A DNA stretch of 64,000 bases. Source: Streptomyces collinus. Lineage in GTDB: Bacteria > Actinomycetota > Actinomycetes > Streptomycetales > Streptomycetaceae. Of this stretch, positions 24,876 to 33,166 are shown piece after piece (within the stretch, counting starts at the first letter, position 1; every line of letters starts with the position of its first letter). The DNA lies in the NCBI RefSeq assembly GCF_031348265.1, contig NZ_CP133771.1, positions 5,642,001-5,706,000 on the forward strand. Direction: 5' to 3'. The translations under genes were made by a program, and so were the position numbers. The notes under the pieces are model-generated. The model was not told where the DNA came from and made no database searches. It was given only the letters and a program-made list of their open reading frames with translations.

Positions 24876-26213
24876 ATGAGCCTGCGAGCACGCATCAACA
24901 CCCCCGAGGAGAACGGCAACCGGGGCGAGGACGGCCACATGGTCGCCTCCTACCGGTCCAAGCTCCTGGAGGAGATCGACCTCGCGGAGATGAGTTCGCT
25001 GGCCGCCGCCGAGCGCAGGGCCCGGCTGGAACGCGTGCTCGGGCACATCATCAGCCGTGAGGGCCCGGTCCTTTCGACGGTGGAGCGCTCGCAGCTGATC
25101 CGCAGGGTGGTCGACGAGGCGCTCGGCCTCGGCATCCTGGAACCGCTCCTGGAGGACGCCTCCATCACCGAGATCATGGTCAACGGCCCGGACGCGATCT
25201 TCGTGGAGCGCGGCGGCCGGGTCGAGCAACTGCCGTTGCGCTTCGCCTCCAACGACCAGCTGATGCAGACCATCGAGCGGATCGTCTCGACGGTCAACCG
25301 CCGCGTGGACGAGTCGAACCCGATGGTCGACGCCCGCCTGCCCTCCGGCGAGCGCGTCAACGTCATCATCCCGCCGCTGTCCCTGACCGGCGCCACCCTC
25401 ACCATCCGCCGCTTCCCGCGCTCCTTCACGCTCCAGGAGCTGATCGGCCTCGGCTCGCTCGACGAGCACATGCTGTACCTGCTGGCGGGCCTGGTGCAGG
25501 CGAAGTTCAACATCATCGTCTCGGGCGCGACCGGCACCGGGAAGACGACCCTGCTGAACGCCCTGTCGGGCCTCATCCCCCAGGGCGAACGCATCATCAC
25601 CATCGAGGACTCCGCCGAACTCCAGCTCCAGCAGCCCCACGTGATCCGCCTGGAGTCGCGGCCCCCGAACGTCGAGGGCAAGGGCCAGGTCACGATCCGC
25701 GACCTCGTCCGCAACTCCCTGCGCATGCGCCCCGACCGGATCGTCGTCGGTGAGGTCCGCGGCGGCGAGTCCCTCGACATGCTCCAGGCGATGTCGACCG
25801 GCCACGACGGCTCCCTCGCCACCGTCCACGCCAACAGCGCCGAGGACGCGCTGATGCGGCTGCAGACCCTCGCGTCCATGTCGGACGTGGAGATCCCCTT
25901 CGTGGCGCTGCACGACCAGATCAACAGCGCGGTCGACGTCATCGTGCAGCTGACCAGGTTCGCCGACGGCGCCCGCCGCATCACCGAGATCGCCCTGATG
26001 GACAGCCACGGCAGCGACCCGTACCGGCTGGTCAGCGTCGCCCGCTTCAACGCACAGCCCATGACCTCCGACGGCCGTATCCACGGGGCCTTCGAGTACT
26101 ACCCCCTCCCGCGCCGCACCGCCGACCGCCTCTACATGGCGAGCCAGCCCCTCCCGCAGGCATTCGGCATCGCCCGGTCCGCGGACCAGCTAGCCACCCG
26201 AGAAGCCAGGTAG
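24876..26213 (+). CDS. cpaF: CpaF/TadA secretion-type ATPase
   Basis: This 445-residue type II/IV secretion ATPase powers Tad pilus assembly. An N-terminal domain (about 1-180) contains the SITEIMVNGPDAIFVERGG segment. The RecA core carries Walker A GATGTGKTT with Lys223, an Asp box IITIEDSAELQL, Walker B RIVVGEVRGGE and the His box TGHDGSLATVHAN. It lies in the cytosol at the base of the machine formed by the TadB and TadC proteins encoded next. The intergenic distances of 25 and 9 bp fit one operon. Confidence 0.95.
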   Translation: MSLRARINTPEENGNRGEDGHMVASYRSKLLEEIDLAEMSSLAAAERRARLERVLGHIISREGPVLSTVERSQLIRRVVDEALGLGILEPLLEDASITEIMVNGPDAIFVERGGRVEQLPLRFASNDQLMQTIERIVSTVNRRVDESNPMVDARLPSGERVNVIIPPLSLTGATLTIRRFPRSFTLQELIGLGSLDEHMLYLLAGLVQAKFNIIVSGATGTGKTTLLNALSGLIPQGERIITIEDSAELQLQQPHVIRLESRPPNVEGKGQVTIRDLVRNSLRMRPDRIVVGEVRGGESLDMLQAMSTGHDGSLATVHANSAEDALMRLQTLASMSDVEIPFVALHDQINSAVDVIVQLTRFADGARRITEIALMDSHGSDPYRLVSVARFNAQPMTSDGRIHGAFEYYPLPRRTADRLYMASQPLPQAFGIARSADQLATREAR

Positions 26214-26222
26214 GACCGACCG

Positions 26223-27167
26223 ATGGAACTGCAACAGCTCATCACGCTCACCACCGGCATCACCCTGCTGACCTGCGTCCTCGCGGTCGTCGGCCTGCAC
26301 TCCTACGCCATGGGCAAGGCACAGCGGCAGGCCCTGGTCGACCGCCTGTCCGCCACCGGCCAGATCCCGGCGGGAGGCCGGCGCCGCAACTTCCGCGGGA
26401 TCGACCGCCGACTGCGGCGCACCAAGCTCGGCAAGAAGCTGGAACTGCGCCTGGCGGCGACGGGCCTGGACATCACGCCGGGGGAGTTCTTCGTCTACAT
26501 GCTCGCCACGGTCGCGGGCCTGTGGCTCATCGGCCAGGCGGCCCTGGCCCCGTTCTTCGGGCCTCTGGCGGGGTTGCTGGGCATCGGGGTGGCGGTCCAG
26601 TTCCTCAACTGGCAGCGGCAGAAGCGCATTGAGAAGTTCATCAACCAGCTCCCCGAGATGGCCCGGATCCTGGCGAACGCCACCCAGGCCGGCCTCGCCC
26701 TGCGCACGGCCATCGGCATGGCCGCGGAGGAGATGGAGGCCCCGGCGGGCGAGGAACTCGGCAAGGTCTCCAACCAGTTGGCGGTCGGCGCCTCGATGGA
26801 CGACGCGCTGGGCGAACTGGCCGACCGCCTCCCCTCCCGCGAACTGGTCGTCCTGGTCACCACTCTGGTGTTGTCGAACCGGGCGGGCGGCCAGGTGGTG
26901 AGCGCCCTGCGCAACCTCACGGAGACCCTGGAGGAACGCAAGGAGACCCGGCGCGAGGTCCGCACCCAGCTCTCCCAGGTCAGCATGACGTCCTACGCCG
27001 TGCCGGTCCTGGGCGTCGGCTCCCTGTTCCTCATGGACGGGGTCAAGGACGGCGCCCTGGACCGCATGACCGGCTCCCCCTTCGGCCAGGGGGCGGTCAT
27101 CATCGCCTTCTCGCTCTACGCCGTCGGCTTCGTCCTCATCCGCCGCCTGTCCCGCATCGACGTCTGA
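26223..27167 (+). CDS. tadB: TadB-like inner-membrane platform protein
   Basis: This 314-residue type II secretion F-domain protein has an N-terminal transmembrane helix (about 8-26), two central helices around 85-125, the cytosolic GspF domain (about 140-270, with FINQLPEMARILANATQAG and VVSALRNLTETLEER) and two C-terminal helices. It pairs with TadC to form the membrane platform on which the CpaF ATPase acts. It is 9 bp after cpaF and 16 bp before tadC. Confidence 0.92.
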   Translation: MELQQLITLTTGITLLTCVLAVVGLHSYAMGKAQRQALVDRLSATGQIPAGGRRRNFRGIDRRLRRTKLGKKLELRLAATGLDITPGEFFVYMLATVAGLWLIGQAALAPFFGPLAGLLGIGVAVQFLNWQRQKRIEKFINQLPEMARILANATQAGLALRTAIGMAAEEMEAPAGEELGKVSNQLAVGASMDDALGELADRLPSRELVVLVTTLVLSNRAGGQVVSALRNLTETLEERKETRREVRTQLSQVSMTSYAVPVLGVGSLFLMDGVKDGALDRMTGSPFGQGAVIIAFSLYAVGFVLIRRLSRIDV

Positions 27168-27183
27168 GAGCCCGGAGGCAACC

Positions 27184-28071
27184 ATGGGACTGCTCCTCGC
27201 CCTGCTGACGGGCCTCAGCGTCTGGGGCGTCTTCGCCGGCATCCGCATGTACCGGGCGGAGGCCAAACTGCCCGGCGACCTCGCCCTGGCCCTGGAGGTC
27301 GGCTCCACCCGCACCGGCGCGGTCGACTCGCTCATCGACCGCCTGGGCATGCGCTACGCGCCCGCGGTGCTGCGGCTCATGGGCCCGAAGCAGGTGGCCA
27401 AGTACCGCCGCAAGATCGACCTCGCGGGCAACCCCGGCGGCCTGACGATCGACCGGTACGCGGCGCGGCGCGCGGTCTACGGCGTCCTGGGAGCCGTCGG
27501 CTTCCTGGTCTTCCTCATGCGCGGCCAGCTGCTGGTCGCCCTGCTCCTGCTGGCCTTCGGCGCGTTCTGGACGGAGGTCGGCATCTGGTCGGCGATCCGC
27601 ATCCGCAAGGACGTCATCGAACGGACCCTGCCGGACTTCCTGGACGTCCTGGCGGTCGTGGTGAGCGCCGGCCTCGGCTTCCGCCAGGCGCTGGACCGGG
27701 TCGCCTCCCGCTACGAGGGCCCCTGGGCAGACGAACTGCGCATCACCCTGCGCCAGATGGACCTCGGCATGAGCCGCCGCCAGGCCTTCGCGGAACTGCG
27801 CCGCCGCAACGACTCCGAGCAGGTGGCGATGTTCGTCACGGCGCTGCAGCAGGGCGAGGAACTGGGCGCGCCGATCGTCGACACGCTGGTGTCCCTCGCC
27901 AAGGACATGCGCCGCACCGACGCGCAGAACGCTCGCCGCAAGGCGGCCCGGGCGGTCCCCAAGGCCACGATGATGATCACGACCTTCATGGTCCCGGCCA
28001 CCATGCTGCTGCTCGGCGCCGGCCTGATCCTCGGCTCGGGCACGGACTTCGGCTCGGTGACGGGCAAGTAG
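27184..28071 (+). CDS. tadC: TadC-like inner-membrane platform protein
   Basis: This 295-residue F-domain membrane protein has an N-terminal helix, a central hydrophobic pair (about 95-140), the GspF-type core (LPDFLDVLAVVVSAGLGFRQAL, about 158-178) and a C-terminal membrane segment (MITTFMVPATMLLLGAGLIL). It is the partner of TadB. It ends 17 bp before the histidine kinase gene, so the kinase pair may be transcribed with the pilus machine. Confidence 0.92.
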   Translation: MGLLLALLTGLSVWGVFAGIRMYRAEAKLPGDLALALEVGSTRTGAVDSLIDRLGMRYAPAVLRLMGPKQVAKYRRKIDLAGNPGGLTIDRYAARRAVYGVLGAVGFLVFLMRGQLLVALLLLAFGAFWTEVGIWSAIRIRKDVIERTLPDFLDVLAVVVSAGLGFRQALDRVASRYEGPWADELRITLRQMDLGMSRRQAFAELRRRNDSEQVAMFVTALQQGEELGAPIVDTLVSLAKDMRRTDAQNARRKAARAVPKATMMITTFMVPATMLLLGAGLILGSGTDFGSVTGK

Positions 28072-28088
28072 GGGAGGGGGGCGACGTC

Positions 28089-29792
28089 ATGTCGATGACA
28101 GGGGAACGGAACGGGGAGCGGACCGGGCTGCTGGGGCGTCGCCGCCGCCGCGCCGAGCGGACACCGGAGATCACGACACCTCCCGCGGGGACGGTGCTGC
28201 CGGCGCACGTCCGCACGGGCGCGCCGGACGTACCGGTGACGTCCGTGACGCCCGCGCTGCCTCCGGGGTGGGAGGCGGCCGGAGCCACGGTCGGCGGTGA
28301 GCCGACGCTGCGGATCAAGGGGGGCGGGCGGCGGAAGGCGGCGCCTCCGGGGGCGACGGTGGATTCCCCTGCGCAGGGTCCGATGCCGGTGGCCGCGGGC
28401 GGCGGATCTGCGGGGGAGGTGACGCGCGGTCCGGAACGAGAAGCGAACGGTCAGTCGGCCGCCGATGGTGCTGCACCCCCACCGGGGTCACCCGAACGCG
28501 CCGTCGGTGCGGCCGGACACCCGATCCCGGCAGATGGCGGGGACACCACCCGTTCCTCCGGCCCCGCGATCGACATCCAGGTCAACGCCCTCCAGGCCAT
28601 GTGCCGACAAGTGTTCGGCTTCCGCCTTGCGATGATCGCCCTGGCCACCCCCACCGCCCTCGTCAACGCCAACGACGGCATGCCCACCCGCCTCGTCTGC
28701 GCGGCCGTGGTCGTCACGTTCATGACCTCCTACGTCCTCTTCAGGGACTGGGAACGCTTCGGCCCACTCCTCCTGCGCCACCCCTCCCTCCTCGCCGCGG
28801 ACACCCTCTTCGGCGCCCTGCTCCTCATCGCGGCGGGCCCCGACAGCACCCTCGCCTACGTCAGCGTCTGCACCCCCCTCCTGGCGGGCCTGGTCTACGG
28901 CTGGCGCGGGGCGGCTGTCTTCGCCTCACTCCAAGCGCTCCTGCTGCTCCTCATCCACGCGGCGCAGGAGGACCCGGCCCCCGGCATCGCCGAGTCAGCC
29001 CTCCTGCCCGGCCTCTGCGTCATCGCCGGAGCCGTCGGCTCCAGCCTGCGCAACCTCATGCTCCGCTTCGGCGCGGCCACCCAGGCCCTCACCACCGTCC
29101 AGGCCCGTCTCGCCGTGACGGAGGCGGTCAGCGCCGAACGCGCCCGACTGGCCCGCGAGATGCACGACTCCGTCGCCAAGACCCTGCACGGCGTGGCCCT
29201 GGCCGCGGACGGCCTGACCACTTCGGCGAACGCCGACCGCATGGACCCGGCCCTGGTGCGACAGCAGGCGGCACTGGTCGCCCGTTCGGCCCGCCGGGCC
29301 GCCGCCGAATCCCGCGAGCTCCTGGCCGACCTGCGGCGCGAATCGGACCCGTCCCAAGCCACGGACGTTCTCGTCGAACTCGCTGCCCGGACCCGCGACT
29401 TCAGCGCCCGCACCGGCCTGACGGCGGTCTACCGCCCCACCGGCGCCCACGCCGTTCCCCCCGTCCCACCGGCCGTGGCCCGCCAACTCCTCACGATCGC
29501 CTCGGAAGCCATGGAGAACGCCCACCGCCACGCCCACCCCACCCGCGTCGACGTCAGTGCGGGGGTCCACGGCGACCTGCTCCGCATCAGCGTCTACGAC
29601 GACGGCCGCGGTCTGCCTCCCGGCACCAGCCTCGAACAACTGCGCCGCGCGGGCCACTTCGGCCTGGTGGGCATGGTCGAACGCGCGGCCTCCGTCGGCG
29701 CCCGCATCCGCATAGGCCGCGGCGGTCACTCCCAGGGCACGGAGGTTCGCCTGGAACTCCCCCTGGCCGCCCTGACCACCCCCACCGCATGA
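28089..29792 (+). CDS. Membrane histidine kinase (HisKA_3, NarX/DesK type) of the pilus locus
   Basis: This 567-residue sensor kinase has a long disordered cytosolic N-terminus (about 1-165), five or six transmembrane helices (about 178-325), a HisKA_3 dimerisation domain and a GHKL ATPase domain. The phosphoacceptor is His359 in REMHDSVAKTLHG. N and G boxes appear in EAMENAHRHAHPTRV and DDGRGLPPG, and HFGLVGMVERA follows. There is no large extracellular sensor, so it probably senses membrane state or a partner membrane protein. It is followed after 26 bp by its response regulator, and the pair sits between the Tad machine genes and the Flp pilin gene. Confidence 0.9.
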   Translation: MSMTGERNGERTGLLGRRRRRAERTPEITTPPAGTVLPAHVRTGAPDVPVTSVTPALPPGWEAAGATVGGEPTLRIKGGGRRKAAPPGATVDSPAQGPMPVAAGGGSAGEVTRGPEREANGQSAADGAAPPPGSPERAVGAAGHPIPADGGDTTRSSGPAIDIQVNALQAMCRQVFGFRLAMIALATPTALVNANDGMPTRLVCAAVVVTFMTSYVLFRDWERFGPLLLRHPSLLAADTLFGALLLIAAGPDSTLAYVSVCTPLLAGLVYGWRGAAVFASLQALLLLLIHAAQEDPAPGIAESALLPGLCVIAGAVGSSLRNLMLRFGAATQALTTVQARLAVTEAVSAERARLAREMHDSVAKTLHGVALAADGLTTSANADRMDPALVRQQAALVARSARRAAAESRELLADLRRESDPSQATDVLVELAARTRDFSARTGLTAVYRPTGAHAVPPVPPAVARQLLTIASEAMENAHRHAHPTRVDVSAGVHGDLLRISVYDDGRGLPPGTSLEQLRRAGHFGLVGMVERAASVGARIRIGRGGHSQGTEVRLELPLAALTTPTA

Positions 29793-29818
29793 CCCCACGA
29801 CCCGAGAGGAGGCCCCCG

Positions 29819-30787
29819 ATGCCGGACCAGACGCCCCACCCCACCGGCGCCCCGCAGCCGCCCCCGCACCATCCGTTCGCCAACCTTCCGCTCCCGCCGC
29901 CGGCCCAGCCGGCCCACCGCCTCCGGGTCGTGGTGGCGGACGACAACCCCGTGGTCCGCGCCGGGCTCACCGCCCTGCTCTCCGGCCGCCCGGACATCGA
30001 GGTCGTGGCGGAGGCCGCCGACGGCCGCCAGGCCTACGAGGCCGCCCACCAGCACCGCCCGGACGTCGTCCTGCTCGACGTCCGCATGCCGGGCGTCGAC
30101 GGCATCTCGGCGCTGCCGTACCTGGTGCAGATCGCTCCCGTGGTGATGCTGACGTACAGCAGGGAGTCGGAGATCGTCCAGGAGGCCCTCCGGCGAGGGG
30201 CCGGCGGCTACTTGGTCCACGGTGAGTTCACGGCCGACCAGCTGGTCGATGCCGTACGGGACATCAAGGAGGGCCGGGCCCACTTCACCCCCACGGCGGC
30301 GGGCGCCCTGCTGGCCCAACTCCGCCGGGACCGGGCACCGGCTCCGCCCCTTCCGGAGGGTCTGGGTCAGTCGCCGAGTGCGACTGCATACGGAATCTCT
30401 ACTTCCGGGCAATCGTATATGCACACTCAAACAGCCGGTCCACCAGCACATTTGAGGCTCCCCGAGGGTGTGGCCCCACCCGCTTCTTCAGAAAACCTTT
30501 CGCAAGTGCAACCGCATGTGGGACAGTCTTCGTCTGAGTGGACGAGTGGCCGTCCGGCCGCTCCCGACAGGGCACGGTTCCAACTGAGCACGAGGGAGGC
30601 GGAGATCATGGACCTCATCGCATCCGGCATGAACAACCAGCAGATCGCCGCCACGTGCTTCATCAGCGAGAAGACCGTCAAGAACCACATCAACCGCATC
30701 TTCGCCAAGCTCCACAGCACCAGTCGTTCCGAGGCCGCCGCGAAGTGGATCGGCACGGCACCGGACTCACACCGGGGACGGGGGTGA
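29819..30787 (+). CDS. NarL/LuxR response regulator with altered receiver switch residue and odd linker
   Basis: This 322-residue response regulator starts at an ATG with GGAGG upstream. After a Pro-rich N-terminus (1-34) the receiver (about 35-155) has Asp87 in LLDVRMPGVDG as phosphoacceptor. The conserved lysine of the usual GYLLKD segment is replaced by His in GYLVHGE. A 75-residue linker (about 175-250) is coded with many A/T-ending codons, unlike the rest of the gene. A LuxR/GerE helix-turn-helix follows (about 255-315, STREAEIMDLIASGMNNQQIA). It probably regulates the flp transcript that begins 148 bp downstream. Confidence 0.9.
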   Translation: MPDQTPHPTGAPQPPPHHPFANLPLPPPAQPAHRLRVVVADDNPVVRAGLTALLSGRPDIEVVAEAADGRQAYEAAHQHRPDVVLLDVRMPGVDGISALPYLVQIAPVVMLTYSRESEIVQEALRRGAGGYLVHGEFTADQLVDAVRDIKEGRAHFTPTAAGALLAQLRRDRAPAPPLPEGLGQSPSATAYGISTSGQSYMHTQTAGPPAHLRLPEGVAPPASSENLSQVQPHVGQSSSEWTSGRPAAPDRARFQLSTREAEIMDLIASGMNNQQIAATCFISEKTVKNHINRIFAKLHSTSRSEAAAKWIGTAPDSHRGRG

Positions 30788-30820
30788 CCTCCGGTGACGC
30801 GATGGGGGGACAACCGACGG

Positions 30821-30863
30821 CTGGGCCCCGGCGATTGGGCCCGGAATTGGGCCCAGGGGCCCT
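30821..30863. promoter_or_regulatory. GGGCCC repeat cluster ahead of the flp pilin gene
   Basis: The gap between the response regulator and flp holds four GGGCCC cores in 40 bp. Two of them form a direct repeat of ATTGGGCCC at 30834-30842 and 30846-30854 (12-bp spacing). This may be a binding site for the neighbouring LuxR-type regulator or a GC-rich terminator for its gene; the sequence does not decide. Confidence 0.4.
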
Positions 30864-30935
30864 CTGACGGACAGGGCGTTCCGCCGTACGTTCCTCGTGT
30901 CGAAAGCGACACAGCCGCAATCGGAGGGGAACACC

Positions 30936-31169
30936 ATGAGCGACCTGATGCTGAAGACCGCCGTCGCAACCAAGGTCCGCGTGAACGGCTGGAAGAACAC
31001 GACGGCCGAGGCGATGCGCCGCCGCGCGGGCGACAAGGGGCAGACGGCGGTCGAGTACCTGGGCATCATCGCGGTGGTGGTGGCGATTGTGCTGGCGATT
31101 ACGGGTACCAGCATCGGCAATACGATCCTCGACAAGATCACGAATCTGGTCAACCGGGTCGGGAATTGA
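30936..31169 (+). CDS. flp: Flp-type major pilin
   Basis: This 77-residue Flp/Fap prepilin carries a long basic leader (1-35). The cleavage motif is GDKG|QTAVEY, with Gly35 and Glu40 at +5, followed by the hydrophobic helix LGIIAVVVAIVLAITGTSIG and a short tail. Cleavage would leave a 42-residue pilin. The ATG at 30936 has a strong GGAGGGG upstream. No prepilin peptidase gene lies in the window, so processing must rely on one elsewhere. The gene begins a new transcript with the tadG-like, lipoprotein and OmpA-domain genes. Confidence 0.93.
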   Translation: MSDLMLKTAVATKVRVNGWKNTTAEAMRRRAGDKGQTAVEYLGIIAVVVAIVLAITGTSIGNTILDKITNLVNRVGN

Positions 31170-31768
31170 CGCGATCTCGCAAGTACGGCGACGCAGGGCA
31201 GGCCTTTCCCATCTACATCACGGTGGTGGGGGGCCTGCTCTTCCTTGCGCTCGCCTACTTTGCGGTCGGCCAGGCCACAGTGAACAGGGGCGGTGCCCAG
31301 ACGGCAGCCGACGCCGCGGCGCTCGCGGCTGCCCAGGACGCCCGGGATCAGCTTGCGGGCAAATGGGTCGAGGCCGTTCTCGACCCCGCCAAGTGGCAGG
31401 ACATCTTCGACGGCGCCGTACCGCTGGTCAACGACCCGTGCTCGCGCGCGCACCAGCTCGCCAGCCAGAACGATGCCGATGTCCAAGGGTGCGCGGGCAC
31501 CGGATTGCCCCTGGGTTACGAGGTCGCGGTGCAGACCCGGAAGCCCATGGGGGAGTCCATCGTCCCCGCCACGGCGCAGAAGCGGTCCCGGGCCAGTGCC
31601 ACGGCCGTCATCGAGCCCCTCTGCGAGTTCAAGCCCCTTGCCGAGGATGCGGGGGACGACGCGCTCCCTCGCCTCACCTGCGACGGCAAGAACTGGGACC
31701 TGAAACCGGACGATCTCGCCGAGCTCCCGGAACCTGAGGATCTTTTCGACGTCCACCTGGCCGGCTGA
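31166..31768 (+). CDS. tadG: TadG-like pilus assembly protein, TTG start overlapping flp
   Basis: This protein of about 200 residues has the N-terminal DAGQAFPIYITVVGGLLFLALAY segment typical of the TadG-like N-terminal family, then ATVNRGGAQTAADAAALAAA, then an extracellular part with cysteine pairs (DPCSRAH, VQGCAG, PLCEF, LTCDG). The most likely start is TTG at 31166, which shares TTGA with the flp stop; no other start lies near the conserved N-terminus. It lacks a +5 glutamate, so it is probably a membrane-anchored accessory protein rather than a pilin. Confidence 0.82.
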   Translation: MTRSRKYGDAGQAFPIYITVVGGLLFLALAYFAVGQATVNRGGAQTAADAAALAAAQDARDQLAGKWVEAVLDPAKWQDIFDGAVPLVNDPCSRAHQLASQNDADVQGCAGTGLPLGYEVAVQTRKPMGESIVPATAQKRSRASATAVIEPLCEFKPLAEDAGDDALPRLTCDGKNWDLKPDDLAELPEPEDLFDVHLAG

Positions 31769-31802
31769 GAAGCGAACGACGAGTGATGAAGGAAGCGGAG
31801 AG

Positions 31803-32387
31803 ATGAGCATGCGGATCACTGAGAGGGCCCGCAGGAGGACGGTCGCGCTGACCCTGGCGGCCGGGCTGGCCCTGGGTACGGCCGGCTGTGGCGGTGGAGG
31901 TGGCGGCGACGACAAGAAGCCTGACACCTCAGCCTCCGCTTCCAAGGACCGTGGCTCTGCGCCGAGTGCTCAGGAGGGGAAGTCGGAGGCGCCGCTGGCC
32001 GAACTCAAGGGCAAGGACGGCCTGCTCCTGCAGATCACGTCAGCGCAGCGGGACGCGGGCGGATTCCTCACCGTGAACGGCCAGTTCAAGAATGACGGAT
32101 CGGGATCACTGGTGCTCCCGGCCGCGCTGCGCGGTGATGAAACGGAGATCCTCAAGCACGGCACGTCGCTCGGCGGCGCGACGCTTGTGGACTCGAAGGG
32201 GAAGAAGCGCTATTACGTGCTGCGCGACACCGATGGACGACCGCTGACCACCACCGGTCTCACCACGATCGAATCCGGTCAGACCATCCCTGTCTTCATC
32301 CAGTTCCCCTCCCCGCCCGCGAGCGCCACCGACGTCACCCTCCAGGTCCCGACGTTCTCCAGCGGCACCATCAAGATCTCCGGGTGA
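31803..32387 (+). CDS. Secreted lipoprotein in the pilus operon
   Basis: This 194-residue lipoprotein has a signal peptide ending in the lipobox LGTAGC (Cys about residue 29), a Gly/Asp/Ser linker and a beta-rich domain of about 125 residues (LAELKGKDGLLLQITSAQ...TIKISG). The domain has no family name I recognise. It would be tethered to the outer face of the cytoplasmic membrane. It overlaps the next gene region (the GTG at 32384 shares its stop), so it is co-translated with the OmpA-domain gene. Confidence 0.8.
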   Translation: MSMRITERARRRTVALTLAAGLALGTAGCGGGGGGDDKKPDTSASASKDRGSAPSAQEGKSEAPLAELKGKDGLLLQITSAQRDAGGFLTVNGQFKNDGSGSLVLPAALRGDETEILKHGTSLGGATLVDSKGKKRYYVLRDTDGRPLTTTGLTTIESGQTIPVFIQFPSPPASATDVTLQVPTFSSGTIKISG

Positions 32388-32395
32388 GGCCGGCC

Positions 32396-33046
32396 ATGAC
32401 GACCCGCACCCGAACCCGAACGGCGACTCCACGCCTCGCCCTCGTCCTCACCGCCGCCGGCCTCATGGTCGCCACGAACATCTACGGCGCCGTGTCGGCC
32501 CACGCAGACGAAACCCCCGGCGTCCCGCCTGGCACCGAGGCCTCCGCCTCCGCCCCCGTCGAGGTCGACGTGAACGACCCCGACCTCAAGCTGCCCGAGG
32601 GCGGCACCCTCGCCGAACCCAAGGTCCTCGACATCAAACAGGTCGTCGAAGACCAGAGCGGCGACGAACGCCGAGAAGACACCAACGCCGACGTCAAGTT
32701 CGCCCTCCAGGCCGAGGTCCTCTTCGGCAAGGACAGCGCGAAACTCGGTGCCGAGGCCAAGGCCCGGATCTCCGCGATCGCCGAGGAGATCAAGACGCAG
32801 AACGCGACGAAGATCCGCGTCTTCGGCTTCACCGACAACCTCGGCTCCTCCGCCCACGGCGACGTCCTGTCCCGCAAGCGCGCGGACGCCGTACAGAACG
32901 TCCTCGACCAGGAACTGACCGACTCCAACGTCACCTACGAGGTCCGCGGCTACGGCGAGCAGTACCCCATCGCCGACAACTCCACGGAAACGGGACGCAA
33001 GAAGAACCGCCGGGTCGAGGTCTCCTTCCCGCGCACAGAGAGTTGA
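32396..33046 (+). CDS. Secreted OmpA-family peptidoglycan-binding protein
   Basis: This 216-residue protein has a signal peptide (1-37) and a C-terminal OmpA-like domain (about 105-215). The motifs are clear: FTDNLGSSAHGDVLSRKRADAV and YPIADNSTETGRKKNRRVEV contain the Asp and Arg positions that bind diaminopimelate. In a cell without an outer membrane it probably fixes the pilus apparatus to peptidoglycan. A GTG at 32384 overlapping the lipoprotein stop is an alternative start. It is the last gene of the flp operon before a 120-bp gap. Confidence 0.88.
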   Translation: MTTRTRTRTATPRLALVLTAAGLMVATNIYGAVSAHADETPGVPPGTEASASAPVEVDVNDPDLKLPEGGTLAEPKVLDIKQVVEDQSGDERREDTNADVKFALQAEVLFGKDSAKLGAEAKARISAIAEEIKTQNATKIRVFGFTDNLGSSAHGDVLSRKRADAVQNVLDQELTDSNVTYEVRGYGEQYPIADNSTETGRKKNRRVEVSFPRTES

Positions 33047-33166
33047 GCCACCGAAGGTGGGCCCGGGTTTGGGGCCACGGGCCCATGCCTGAGTGATCGG
33101 CGTTCCTTAGCCTCGGCTCGGTATCCGTCTTGAACGGCCGCATATCGAGCTGAGCTGAGGTCGCGC

